Assembly (NCBI GenBank): GCA_927407015.1
Contig: CAKMJT010000057.1
Location: forward strand, 1 to 64,000
Direction of reading: 5' to 3'
From: an uncultured Proteiniphilum sp.
GTDB taxonomy: Bacteria; Bacteroidota; Bacteroidia; Bacteroidales; Dysgonomonadaceae
DNA: 64,000 nucleotides
Part shown: piece by piece, positions 27,383 to 35,532 of the stretch
Layout: each line of letters opens with the position of its first letter
How positions within the stretch are numbered: the stretch's first letter is position 1
Notes under the pieces: model-generated
The model's database searches: none
Seen by the model: the letters and a program-made list of their open reading frames with translations, nothing else
What the model was told of the DNA's origin: nothing
Translations under genes and position numbers: made by a program

Positions 27383-27973
27383 GTGGACCCAGCCATCTCG
27401 AAAACAAAGAAGAATTTAATTGACGTAGCCCGGCAGCTTTTTGCAAAAAAAGGGGTTGAGAATACCACCATGAACGATATTGCTGAAGCGTCTCAACGGG
27501 GCAGACGTACGTTGTATACTTACTTCAGCAGTAAGAGCGATATTTATAAAGCAGTGATCGAGACGGAGCTGAACGTGCTCTATAGTAAGCTGGAGGAGGT
27601 GATCAAACGTGATATACCCGCTGACGAGAAATTGATCATGCTGGCATTTACCCGGCTGGGTGCCATCAAAGAGGTCGTTACCCGCAACGGAACATTACGG
27701 GCTGATTTCTTCAGGGATATCTGGCAGGTGGAGAATGTACGTAAAGAGTTCGACAAGAAAGAGATTCATTATCTGGAAACCATTATCCTGGATGGATGCG
27801 ACAAGGGGATTTTTACACTGAAAGATGTAAGGCAAACAGCTGTAATATTGCACTACGCGTTTAAAGGTCTGGAGGTGCCCACTATCCGTGGTACCATGAA
27901 GTTCGACTACAACAAAACGGAAGATAGGGATATTATAGCCAATTTATTATTCAAAGGGTTATATACCAAATAG
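27383..27973 (+). CDS. TetR/AcrR-family transcriptional regulator
   Basis: A 196-residue regulator. The N-terminal helix-turn-helix reads KNLIDVARQLFAKKGVENTT followed by MNDIAEASQRGRRTLYTYF, typical TetR_N with the conserved Y-x-Y-F recognition end. The C-terminal ligand domain is helical and not diagnostic. The best start is GTG at 27383; the nearby ATG at 27370 runs into a stop after three codons. A palindrome over its start site suggests autoregulation. It lies directly upstream of the fabG-type gene, separated by one leader repeat, so lipid or fatty-acid control is a reasonable guess, no more. Confidence 0.88.
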   Translation: MDPAISKTKKNLIDVARQLFAKKGVENTTMNDIAEASQRGRRTLYTYFSSKSDIYKAVIETELNVLYSKLEEVIKRDIPADEKLIMLAFTRLGAIKEVVTRNGTLRADFFRDIWQVENVRKEFDKKEIHYLETIILDGCDKGIFTLKDVRQTAVILHYAFKGLEVPTIRGTMKFDYNKTEDRDIIANLLFKGLYTK

Positions 27974-27993
27974 ATATTTTTTAAAGTAATCGT

Positions 27994-28077
27994 ATGAAAC
28001 GAGCAGGACAAACGTACACTGATGGTCCTGAATATCACGTGTTCCATACACCATAATGAGAAAAATAAAATAGTTGT
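27994..28077 (+). repeat. Leader repeat, single copy before fabG
   Basis: An 84-nt unit from ATGAAACGAGCA to the base before the fabG ATG. It contains GTTCCATACACCATAATG at 28041-28058, identical over 18 nt to the copy at 30430-30447. An A-rich stretch and the next ATG follow 19 nt later. In this copy the initial ATG opens a 20-codon frame starting MKRAG and ending at the TAA inside the conserved block. Family of four in the window. Confidence 0.8.
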
Positions 28078-28824
28078 ATGAAGTTATTAGAAGGAAAAAC
28101 AGCACTTGTCACCGGCGCAGCCCGTGGAATAGGTAAAGCCATTGCGTTGAAATTCGCTTCGGAAGGAGCCAACATCGCTTTCACAGATCTGACGATAGAT
28201 GCAACAGGCGAAGCAACCGAGCACGAGATTGCGGCATTGGGCGTGCAATGTAAGGGGTATGCCTCCAACGCTGCCAATTTTGAGGAGACACACAAAGTTA
28301 TCGATCAGATCATGCAGGATTTTGGCAGGATTGATATCCTGATCAACAACGCCGGTATTACCAAAGACGGTTTGATGATGAGAATGAGCGAGCAGCAGTG
28401 GGATGCGGTAATCAACGTGAACCTGAAATCGGCTTTCAATTTTATTCATGCGGTCACACCCGTGATGATGCGTCAGAAATCGGGGAGCATCGTGAACATG
28501 AGCTCCGTTGTGGGAGTATCGGGAAATGCAGGTCAGGCAAACTATTCCGCATCTAAAGCAGGGATGATCGGCCTGGCCAAATCGGTGGCAAAAGAGCTGG
28601 GTTCGAGAGGTATCCGGGCGAATGCCATTGCTCCGGGATTCATCATTACCGAAATGACCGGTGCACTTTCGGAAGAAGTACGCAACGAATGGGCAAAACA
28701 AATCCCATTGCGGCGTGGGGGCACACCGGAGGATGTTGCGAATGTAGCACTTTTTCTTGCTTCCGACCTCTCTTCGTATGTGAGCGGACAGGTGATCAAT
28801 GTCTGCGGCGGGATGAATACCTGA
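28078..28824 (+). CDS. fabG: 3-oxoacyl-ACP reductase (SDR family)
   Basis: Short-chain dehydrogenase of 248 residues, most like FabG, which reduces 3-oxoacyl-ACP with NADPH in fatty-acid elongation. The cofactor motif TGAARGIGKAIAL is at residues 12-24, and NNAGI follows strand four (residue 90). The catalytic tetrad is Asn in NVNLKSAFN, Ser in MSSVVG, and YSASK with Tyr and Lys. The C-terminal GFIITEMT and SDLSSYVSGQVINVCGGM are family-typical. It follows tetR and one leader repeat. Confidence 0.92.
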   Translation: MKLLEGKTALVTGAARGIGKAIALKFASEGANIAFTDLTIDATGEATEHEIAALGVQCKGYASNAANFEETHKVIDQIMQDFGRIDILINNAGITKDGLMMRMSEQQWDAVINVNLKSAFNFIHAVTPVMMRQKSGSIVNMSSVVGVSGNAGQANYSASKAGMIGLAKSVAKELGSRGIRANAIAPGFIITEMTGALSEEVRNEWAKQIPLRRGGTPEDVANVALFLASDLSSYVSGQVINVCGGMNT

Positions 28825-28899
28825 TCGGAATAAAGACAATAAAAGTGTTCCGTTGCATCGGATCTGATTTACCGGACGCGAAAAAAGAATAATTTTTTT

Positions 28900-28927
28900 G
28901 GAGGCACAGGGTTATCTTTGTGCCTCC
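28900..28927. promoter_or_regulatory. -7 box inside a perfect palindrome, upstream of the RluA-type gene
   Basis: TATCTTTG (28913-28920) is a consensus -7 box for the gene starting at 28960. It lies within a stem-forming sequence, GGAGGCACA (28900-28908) and TGTGCCTCC (28919-28927), a perfect 9-bp inverted repeat with a 10-nt loop. There is no T-run on the proper side for a terminator of fabG. An operator or a 5' RNA stem at the transcript start is possible. Confidence 0.5.
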
Positions 28928-28959
28928 GGTATTTTGAAGACATCCTATCGATTGAAAGA

Positions 28960-29643
28960 ATGACAGTATTATACGAGGATAACCATATCATTGTCGTCAA
29001 CAAGGCGCCCTCCGAAATCGTGCAGGGAGACAAAACAGGCGATAAGCCGTTGTCGGAGATGGTAAAGGAGTATCTGAAAGAGAAGTACAACAAACCGGGC
29101 AACGTTTTTTGCGGGGTGACACACCGTCTCGACCGGCCTACAAGCGGGGTGGTGGTGTTTGCCCGGACCAGCAAGGCTCTTTCCCGTCTCAACGACATGT
29201 TTCGTGACGGGGAGGTGGATAAAACCTACTGGGCGGTGGTGAAAAACAAGCCTCCAAAAATGGAGGATACGCTGATCCATTATCTGATCAAGAATGAGCA
29301 GAACAATAAGTCAACCGCTCATGACCGTGAAAAACCGCACACCAAGAAAGCAGTGTTGCACTACAGGCTGATCCACGCCTCACAAAACTATTTCCTGCTG
29401 GAGATCGCCCTGGAGACGGGAAGGCATCATCAGATCCGTTGTCAACTTGCGAAGATAGGATGCCCTATCAAGGGTGACCTGAAATACGGAGCAGAGCGCT
29501 CCAACCCTGACGGCAGCATCAGCCTGCATGCACGTTCCATCACTTTTATACATCCTGTGTCGGGAGAGCAGATAAAGGTGATTGCCCCCGTACCGGATGA
29601 GAAGCTCTGGACAGCATTTGAAGAGGCAGTGAGCAGGGATTGA
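28960..29643 (+). CDS. RluA-family pseudouridine synthase
   Basis: Isomerises uridine to pseudouridine in rRNA or tRNA. The 227-residue protein has the family motif HRLDRPTSGVVVFARTSKAL with catalytic Asp (about residue 52), an early VNKAP loop, and ETGRHHQIRCQLAKIGCPIKGDLKYG. It lacks an N-terminal S4 domain, so it is the short RluA/C-type form; target site unknown. ATG 28960 (MTVLYEDNHIIVVNK) is chosen over the open frame to 28918 because the promoter box overlaps the latter. It is convergent with arfB, with 11 nt between stops. Confidence 0.92.
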   Translation: MTVLYEDNHIIVVNKAPSEIVQGDKTGDKPLSEMVKEYLKEKYNKPGNVFCGVTHRLDRPTSGVVVFARTSKALSRLNDMFRDGEVDKTYWAVVKNKPPKMEDTLIHYLIKNEQNNKSTAHDREKPHTKKAVLHYRLIHASQNYFLLEIALETGRHHQIRCQLAKIGCPIKGDLKYGAERSNPDGSISLHARSITFIHPVSGEQIKVIAPVPDEKLWTAFEEAVSRD

Positions 29644-29654
29644 AGCCGGCTCGT

Positions 29655-30065
29655 CTAACCTTCGAAGCGTCCCCCTCGGTTTTTTTTCTTCTCGCTGATC
29701 TGTTTTTTCCTTTCCAGTCTTTTTTTGACAGATGCAGCAGTAGGTCTGGTGGATTTTCTTTTTTTGACCGGTTGCAGTGCTCTTTCGATGAGGTTTTCAA
29801 ACTTACGGATCACCGCCTTTCTGTTCATCAGCTGACTTCGCTCCGTTTCGCTTGTCAACTGCAAAATCCCCTCCTTGCTTATTCTGTTTCTCAATTTCTC
29901 TGCAAGCACCTTCTTTTGTGCGTCGGAGAGTATCTCTGAGTTGGAAATATCGAACGATAGCAAGACCTTTGTCTCGACCTTATTTACTTTCTGTCCCCCG
30001 CTGCCACTGCTGCGTGCAGTGGCAAAGGAACATTCCCCGATCAGTTTTTCAAAGTCAGGTGCCAT
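29655..30065 (-). CDS. arfB: Alternative ribosome-rescue factor ArfB (YaeJ)
   Basis: Peptidyl-tRNA hydrolase that frees stalled non-stop ribosomes. The 136 residues comprise a single RF-1-like catalytic domain with the GGQ motif in SSGSGGQKVNKVETKV (about residues 19-34) and a basic, Lys/Arg-rich C-terminal tail (KKRLERKKQISEKKK). That tail enters the empty mRNA channel in the E. coli protein. It lacks codon-recognition domains, separating it from PrfA/B. The frame is open to 30203, but ATG 30065 gives the family-length product. Confidence 0.93.
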   Translation of the reverse strand: MAPDFEKLIGECSFATARSSGSGGQKVNKVETKVLLSFDISNSEILSDAQKKVLAEKLRNRISKEGILQLTSETERSQLMNRKAVIRKFENLIERALQPVKKRKSTRPTAASVKKRLERKKQISEKKKNRGGRFEG

Positions 30066-30232
30066 ATAGCCTTTCTGTGAGAGATGGATAGGCAAAGATA
30101 CGCTTTTTGTGAATTCAGGCGACACATAGAACCGTATATATGAAAAAGGACGGTAGATTAGAATAACTGGTGGGACAGCGCGTTTGAAAAAATCCCGATT
30201 CAACGGGAGAGATGGACATTTAATCTATTTCA

Positions 30233-30264
30233 TTTTCCAATTTTGCATAAAAACTGTACATTTG
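30233..30264 (+). promoter_or_regulatory. Promoter for the leader-repeat transcript and nucleotidyltransferase
   Basis: TTTC (30233-30236), 20-nt spacer, TACATTTG (30257-30264). Consensus -7 and one-mismatch -33. Predicted start about 30271, giving a leader of roughly 290 nt that carries three tandem repeats. Apart from these features I see nothing in the 494-nt gap after arfB. Confidence 0.6.
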
Positions 30265-30296
30265 CTGAAGAAACAAAAATCATTTCCTATAAATCG

Positions 30297-30380
30297 ATGA
30301 AACGAGTCAAAACATCACTCCACTCAGGAACTGTTTTGATCGCAGGTTCCGGACACTTCGATCCATAACAGCATGATAGG
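30297..30380 (+). repeat. Leader repeat, divergent tandem copy 1
   Basis: 84 nt from ATGAAACGAGTC to the next unit. It has GTTCC at the expected offset (30346-30350) and a degenerate remainder (CCATAACAGCATGATAGG). Its frame is MKRVKTSLHSGTVL... ending at TAA after 28 codons. Confidence 0.6.
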
Positions 30381-30468
30381 ATGAAACGAGCATTGAAACA
30401 GTTACACGCAAAAACATGATTTTATGCGAGTTCCATACACCATAATGTGAAAAGATAAAAATAATCGG
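30381..30468 (+). repeat. Leader repeat, tandem copy 2
   Basis: 88 nt starting ATGAAACGAGCA, with GTTCCATACACCATAATG (30430-30447) identical to the copy before fabG, then GTGAAAAGATAAAAAT and the next ATG. Its initial frame stops after 12 codons (MKRALKQLHAKT). Confidence 0.8.
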
Positions 30469-30559
30469 ATGAAACGGGCATGATCAACGTTCACACCCGG
30501 GAGCATGAACCAATACGGGTTCCATACGACTCTAATGTAAAAGAATAAAATATTATCAA
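30469..30559 (+). repeat. Leader repeat, tandem copy 3
   Basis: 91 nt starting ATGAAACGGGCA, with GTTCCATACGACTCTAATG (30519-30537) and an A-rich stretch before the ATG of the nucleotidyltransferase. Its initial frame stops after four codons (MKRA). A small stem GAACC/GGTTC precedes the conserved block. Confidence 0.75.
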
Positions 30560-31462
30560 ATGAAACCTACTTTATTTGTACTGGCAGCAGGAATGGGAAG
30601 CCGTTACGGCGGCCTGAAACAATTGGATGGTCTGGGCCCGGGCGGCGAGACTATTATGGATTACTCTATTTACGACGCGGTAAACGCCGGCTTCGGCAAA
30701 CTAGTCTTCGTGATCCGGAAATCGTTTGAAGAAGATTTCAGAGAAAAGATCGTGAGAAAGTACGAAAAAAAGATTCCTGTTGAACTGGTTTTTCAGGAAC
30801 TGGATAAACTGCCTGATGGTTTCACACCACATCCCGAAAGGGTGAAACCGTGGGGTACCAACCACGCGGTGATGATGGGGAAAGAGGTGATTCAGGAACC
30901 GTTCGCGGTGATCAACGCCGACGATTTCTACGGAAGAGAGAGCTTCAGCGTACTGGCCGATTACTTAAAAACCCTTGAAAATAGCGAAAACAGCTATTGC
31001 ATGGTCGGCTACCGCGTGGGAAACACATTGTCCGAAAGTGGTACCGTGGCACGCGGCGTCTGTGAGGCAGACGAAAGCGGTAACCTTACCGGCGTTGTGG
31101 AACGTACGCAGGTGATGCATATGGACGGCAAGGTGAGCTACAAGGATGAAGACGACCGGTGGGTGGCTATCGACGACAACACACCCGTATCAATGAACAT
31201 GTGGGGTTTCACACCCGATTATTTCCGCTATTCTGATGATTACTTCGTGAACTTCCTGAAAGAGAACGCGGCAAACCTCAGGGCTGAGTTTTTTATCCCC
31301 TTGCTGGTCAATCATCTTATTGTGAGCGGACTTGTCACCGTGAAAGTGCTGGATACCCCCTCCAAATGGTTTGGCGTAACCTATGCCGAAGATCGTCCCG
31401 CGGTTGTCGCAAAACTGAAGAATCTGGCAGATAGCGGGACCTATCCTTCTCCGCTGTGGTAA
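30560..31462 (+). CDS. Sugar-phosphate nucleotidyltransferase family protein
   Basis: A 300-residue GT-A-fold NTP transferase. The signature LAAGMGSRYGGLKQLDGLGP (residues 8-27) is the nucleotide-binding loop. NADDFYGRESF near residue 115 holds the metal-binding Asp pair, and WGTNHAVMMGKE matches the base-contact region. It most resembles glucose-1-phosphate-type transferases but has a distinct C-terminal half without a left-handed helix, so the sugar and nucleotide are unknown. It is preceded by three tandem leader repeats and followed 35 nt later by a CorC-type gene. Confidence 0.85.
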   Translation: MKPTLFVLAAGMGSRYGGLKQLDGLGPGGETIMDYSIYDAVNAGFGKLVFVIRKSFEEDFREKIVRKYEKKIPVELVFQELDKLPDGFTPHPERVKPWGTNHAVMMGKEVIQEPFAVINADDFYGRESFSVLADYLKTLENSENSYCMVGYRVGNTLSESGTVARGVCEADESGNLTGVVERTQVMHMDGKVSYKDEDDRWVAIDDNTPVSMNMWGFTPDYFRYSDDYFVNFLKENAANLRAEFFIPLLVNHLIVSGLVTVKVLDTPSKWFGVTYAEDRPAVVAKLKNLADSGTYPSPLW

Positions 31463-31497
31463 CACACTGAGAAGATGTTTCACCCAACAGTCAGACT

Positions 31498-32811
31498 ATG
31501 TGGACAGATATCATCATTATTCTCTTACTGATCCTGCTGAACGGTTTTTTTGCCCTGTCGGAGATTGCTATTGTTTCGGCAAGGAAAAACAAACTGGAAA
31601 CGGAGCGCAAAAAAGGAATAAAAGGTGCCAAACGCGCATTGAAACTGCGTTCCGATCCCGATAATTTTCTTTCATCCGTACAGGTAGGGATTACCCTCAT
31701 AGGCATCATCAACGGTGCCTACGGGGGACAGGCATTTGCCGGTTATCTGGTGCCTTTCTTCGGACAATTTGCCGCCACTGCTCCCTTTGCCGATGCCATC
31801 TCCATGGTGATCGTGGTTTTTCTGATTACCTATCTCTCCATCGTGATAGGAGAGCTGGTGCCAAAGACCATCGCGCTGAACAGCCCGGAGAAGATGGCCA
31901 TTACTGTGGCACCCACTATTTACGGGGTAAGCATCCTCTTCTATCCGTTCGTAAGACTGCTGGCTATTTCTACGAGCCTGGTCAACAGACTCATCGGGTT
32001 AAAACCCAGGGACGAAGTAGTCTCTGAGATGGAGTTGCGTGCCATGTTGAAAACAGCATCACACGAAGGAATAATAGATGCCGAAGAGAATATCATCCAT
32101 GAACAGGTTTTCTATTTTTCCGATAAGCGCGCCATCCATCTGATGACGCACCGTACCGATGTGGAGTGGGTGGATATTGATAAAGGCAGGGAAGAGGTCA
32201 TTCAGGATCTGCTTCACACAAAACACAGCAAGATACTTGCCTGCAGGAAAAGAATAGATGAGTTCGTGGGAATCATCTCCATGAGGGATTTTCTGCTGCG
32301 GCTGAATAATGGTGCTCCCTTTATGATAGAAGAGCTCATCATGGAGCCTATTATTGTACCCAATACGCTCCGTGCAAAGAAAGTGCTGGAGAATTTCAAG
32401 AACAACCATAAGTTCGTGGCTGTGGTGGTTGATGAGTATGGAAGTCTCGATGGCATCATCACCGTGCACGATATTTTTGAGAATCTGGTGGGTGCCATAC
32501 CGGAAGAGACCGATGATGCGTCGGCTGAACCCCTCATCTTCATCCGTGACGACCACTCAGCACTGGTAAGCGGTGAGGCACCCATTGAAATACTGACGCA
32601 GCTGGACGATGATTTTATCGTCGATTTCGACAGAATAGACTATTCCACTGTCGCCGGTTTTGTATTCGAGTGCATCAATAAAATACCCTATATAGGGGAT
32701 AAATTTGAATACGATAACCTCCTGTTTGAAATTGTGGACATTGACGGAAACAAAATTGATAAAGTTCTCGTAACAAAAAAGATAAAAGGAACGGATGAGA
32801 TCATCATTTGA
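31498..32811 (+). CDS. Hemolysin C/CorC (CNNM-type) transporter family protein
   Basis: A 437-residue membrane protein. Order: DUF21/CNNM transmembrane domain (1-190, beginning MWTDIIIILLLILLNGFFAL then SEIAIVSARKNKLE), two CBS domains (about 205-330, with MRDFLLRL and VVVDEYGSLDGIITVHDIFE), and a C-terminal CorC_HlyC domain (about 345-430, with DDDFIVDFDRIDYSTVAGFV). The family handles Mg2+ or Co2+ efflux; haemolysin activity is not generally established. It probably shares a transcript with the nucleotidyltransferase. Confidence 0.92.
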   Translation: MWTDIIIILLLILLNGFFALSEIAIVSARKNKLETERKKGIKGAKRALKLRSDPDNFLSSVQVGITLIGIINGAYGGQAFAGYLVPFFGQFAATAPFADAISMVIVVFLITYLSIVIGELVPKTIALNSPEKMAITVAPTIYGVSILFYPFVRLLAISTSLVNRLIGLKPRDEVVSEMELRAMLKTASHEGIIDAEENIIHEQVFYFSDKRAIHLMTHRTDVEWVDIDKGREEVIQDLLHTKHSKILACRKRIDEFVGIISMRDFLLRLNNGAPFMIEELIMEPIIVPNTLRAKKVLENFKNNHKFVAVVVDEYGSLDGIITVHDIFENLVGAIPEETDDASAEPLIFIRDDHSALVSGEAPIEILTQLDDDFIVDFDRIDYSTVAGFVFECINKIPYIGDKFEYDNLLFEIVDIDGNKIDKVLVTKKIKGTDEIII

Positions 32812-32899
32812 ATAATAACAACGGTTGAGATGCGGATGAAGAGGTTTCTTTTCGTCGACTGGTCATCGCTGAAATTGAATGTTAATTAACGGGATTTAT

Positions 32900-32955
32900 G
32901 TTGTATAACACAATTTATTTTTAGGTTGTACCGAAAATCTGTGTTAATTTTACAC
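32900..32955. promoter_or_regulatory. Candidate operators of the galactose operon
   Basis: GTTGTATAACAC (32900-32911) and the near-palindrome GTGTTAATTTTACAC (32941-32955) share GTGTTA in opposite orientation, 59-114 nt before the galM ATG. They may be sites for the Nudix-type regulator encoded at the end of the cluster. No fully matching -7 box is evident nearby. Confidence 0.35.
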
Positions 32956-33013
32956 CAAATTTAGTAAAAGATCAATCTTCATCCAAATCTTAATTTTAAA
33001 CCAAGAAAATTAC

Positions 33014-34087
33014 ATGAACAAAATGTATAGCAAATCCGGTTTGCAGGTCGAAGCTTTTGAGGAAATCGTAGATGGCAAGCAAACCGGGTTATACACACTG
33101 ACAAACCAAACCGGAACCGAAGTGACCTTCACCAATTACGGAGCAAAGATTGTATCACTGATGGTGCCAGATCAAAACGGAATACTGACCGATGTCGTCC
33201 TGGGACATCCCTCTATCGGGGAGTATCTTACTTCTGAAGAACCCTATTTCGGTGCACTGTGTGGCAGAACGGGAAACAGAATTGCCAACGGCCGCTTCAC
33301 ACTTGAGGGTAAAGCGTATCAGCTTGCCGTGAACAACGGACCCAACTCCCTTCACGGAGGACTGAAAGGATTCAATGCCGTGGTGTGGGAGGTGAAAAAA
33401 ATGACTGCCAACAGCATCGAGATGTATTATCTCTCTGTTGATGGTGAAGAGGGTTTTCCCGGCAATCTCTCCGTGACAGTTACCTATACGCTCACGGATG
33501 ACAACGCGCTGGATATCCACTATAAAGCGACTACCGACAAGACGACGATTCTGAATCTGACCAATCACTCCTATTTCAACCTGTCGGGACAGGGAGATCC
33601 ATCAATCGGTGACCACCTGCTGGTCCTCAACGCGGATTACTATCTGCCTACCGATGATACGGCTATTCCTTACGGTGATGCTGCACCGGTGAAAGGGACA
33701 CCGATGGATTTTACCGAACCGCATACCATAGGAGAACGGATCGATGATGAATTTGAGCAATTGAAATTCGGACACGGATATGATCATACCTTCATTTTGA
33801 ACAAGAACAGGGTTGATGAATATGCCTACGCAGGTATCTGCGAATCCCCCAAAACAGGGATCAAAATGGAAATATATACCACGGAACCGGGCGTGCAGGT
33901 TTATACCGGTAACTGGATGACCGGTAATTTTGCCGCCAAACAGGGCAGACATTATCCCCGGAGGTCGGCTGTCTGCTTCGAGACACAACACTATCCTGAC
34001 AGCATTAATAAACCTGATTACCCTTCAGTGATCCTGCGGCCTGATGAACTGTTCACTTCCAGAACGACATACAAGTTTTTTGTCTGA
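33014..34087 (+). CDS. galM: Galactose mutarotase (aldose 1-epimerase)
   Basis: Interconverts alpha and beta galactose before phosphorylation. The 357 residues show FTNYGAKIVSLMVPD near the N-terminus, GALCGRTGNRIANG, and NGPNSLHGGLKGF with a catalytic-region His. LTNHSYFNLSG carries the second conserved His. GVQVYTGNW and CFETQHYPDSIN near the C-terminus contain the family Glu/Gln residues. No signal peptide is evident, so it is cytoplasmic. It is first in galM-transporter-galK. Confidence 0.95.
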   Translation: MNKMYSKSGLQVEAFEEIVDGKQTGLYTLTNQTGTEVTFTNYGAKIVSLMVPDQNGILTDVVLGHPSIGEYLTSEEPYFGALCGRTGNRIANGRFTLEGKAYQLAVNNGPNSLHGGLKGFNAVVWEVKKMTANSIEMYYLSVDGEEGFPGNLSVTVTYTLTDDNALDIHYKATTDKTTILNLTNHSYFNLSGQGDPSIGDHLLVLNADYYLPTDDTAIPYGDAAPVKGTPMDFTEPHTIGERIDDEFEQLKFGHGYDHTFILNKNRVDEYAYAGICESPKTGIKMEIYTTEPGVQVYTGNWMTGNFAAKQGRHYPRRSAVCFETQHYPDSINKPDYPSVILRPDELFTSRTTYKFFV

Positions 34088-34136
34088 AAATGGAGATAAT
34101 TTTCTATTATAATAACAATTAATTAACGTATAAAAA

Positions 34137-35510
34137 ATGACAAACAATCAAAACAAAAACATCGTTGCCATTGTCACGATGATGTTCCTCTTTGCGATGA
34201 TTTCATTTGTAACCAATCTTGCAGCACCAATTGGTGTGATATGGAGCAATACATTTGAAGGATCCAACTTCTTGGGAATGTTGGGAAACATGATGAACTT
34301 CGCGGCCTATCTTTTCATGGGTATTCCTGCCGGTAAACTACTGACAAAAATTGGCTACAAAAAAACAGCACTCCTGGCTATTGCCGTTGGTTTCGTTGGG
34401 GTATTCACTCAGTACCTGTCGGGTGGTGTTGATGCCAGCAGCACCTTTATAACACTCCCAGTAAACTTTGTGGTTTATCTGTTGGGCGCATTTATCGCCG
34501 GTTTTTCCGTATGTATGCTTAACACGGTGGTCAATCCGATGCTGAACCTGCTTGGTGGCGGCGGAAACAAAGGAAATCAGCTGATACAGGTGGGTGGTAC
34601 ATTCAACTCTCTTGCCGGTACATTAACGCCCATGCTGGTAGGTGCTCTGATTGGGACTGTCTCGAGGGATACAGCTATCTCAGATGTGAATACTGTGTTG
34701 TTTATTGCTTTGGGTGTGTTTGCCGCTGCATTTATCATTCTCTCATTTATTCCCATCAGCGATCCTGAACAGCAAAGATCGAACAAGGCCGTCGTCTTTG
34801 AAAGAAGTCCGTGGGCATTTCGTCATTTTGTGCTGGGCACAATTGCCATCTTCATTTATGTGGGTGTGGAGATTGGTATACCGGGAACGCTGAATTTTTA
34901 CCTCTCCAATATTACCGACAAGGGTGCCGGCCTGGATCCTTCCAATGCTGCCACCATCGGTGGATTTGTCGCCGGAACCTATTGGTTCCTGATGCTGATT
35001 GGCCGTTTCATCGGAAGCATCGTGGGAGGAAAAGTGTCCAGTAAACTGATGTTGTCATTTGTGTCTGCATTAGCTATGGTATTCATCGTTATCGCTATTG
35101 TCTCTCCCAAAACAGTTACAACCCTGATGCCCGTTTTCACCGGTTCATCGTTTGCCATGACACAGGTTCCGCTCAGCGCACTGCTTCTCGTACTCTGCGG
35201 TTTCTGTACATCCATCATGTGGGGAAGTATCTTCAACCTGGCTGTGGAAGGACTCGGTAAATACACAAAAGCAGCTTCCGGTATCTTTATGATGATGGTT
35301 GTAGGTGGTGGTATCATCCCGTTAATTCAGAACTGGCTTGCGGATCAATCGACCTACATGATATCCTACATTGTTCCATTGGCAGGTCTTGCTTATTTGC
35401 TTTATTATGCCCTGATAGGTTCGAAGAATGTGAATACAGACATCACTGTTATCGACAACGACGAAATCCCATTGGATACCGTACCTCAGAGTATTCCCGT
35501 GGAAGACTAA
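34137..35510 (+). CDS. MFS sugar transporter (glucose/galactose type)
   Basis: A 457-residue carrier with 12 predicted helices, in the FHS-like sugar MFS group. FMGIPAGKLLTKIGYKK (about residues 60-77) is the loop after helix 2, NPMLNLLGGGGNKGNQ the conserved region after helix 4, and GRFIGSIVGGKVSS the equivalent in the second half. Its position between galM and galK makes galactose the likely substrate (inference). No periplasmic or outer-membrane partner is in the cluster. Confidence 0.88.
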   Translation: MTNNQNKNIVAIVTMMFLFAMISFVTNLAAPIGVIWSNTFEGSNFLGMLGNMMNFAAYLFMGIPAGKLLTKIGYKKTALLAIAVGFVGVFTQYLSGGVDASSTFITLPVNFVVYLLGAFIAGFSVCMLNTVVNPMLNLLGGGGNKGNQLIQVGGTFNSLAGTLTPMLVGALIGTVSRDTAISDVNTVLFIALGVFAAAFIILSFIPISDPEQQRSNKAVVFERSPWAFRHFVLGTIAIFIYVGVEIGIPGTLNFYLSNITDKGAGLDPSNAATIGGFVAGTYWFLMLIGRFIGSIVGGKVSSKLMLSFVSALAMVFIVIAIVSPKTVTTLMPVFTGSSFAMTQVPLSALLLVLCGFCTSIMWGSIFNLAVEGLGKYTKAASGIFMMMVVGGGIIPLIQNWLADQSTYMISYIVPLAGLAYLLYYALIGSKNVNTDITVIDNDEIPLDTVPQSIPVED

Positions 35511-35532
35511 CATTTTCTTAATTGTATTTAAT

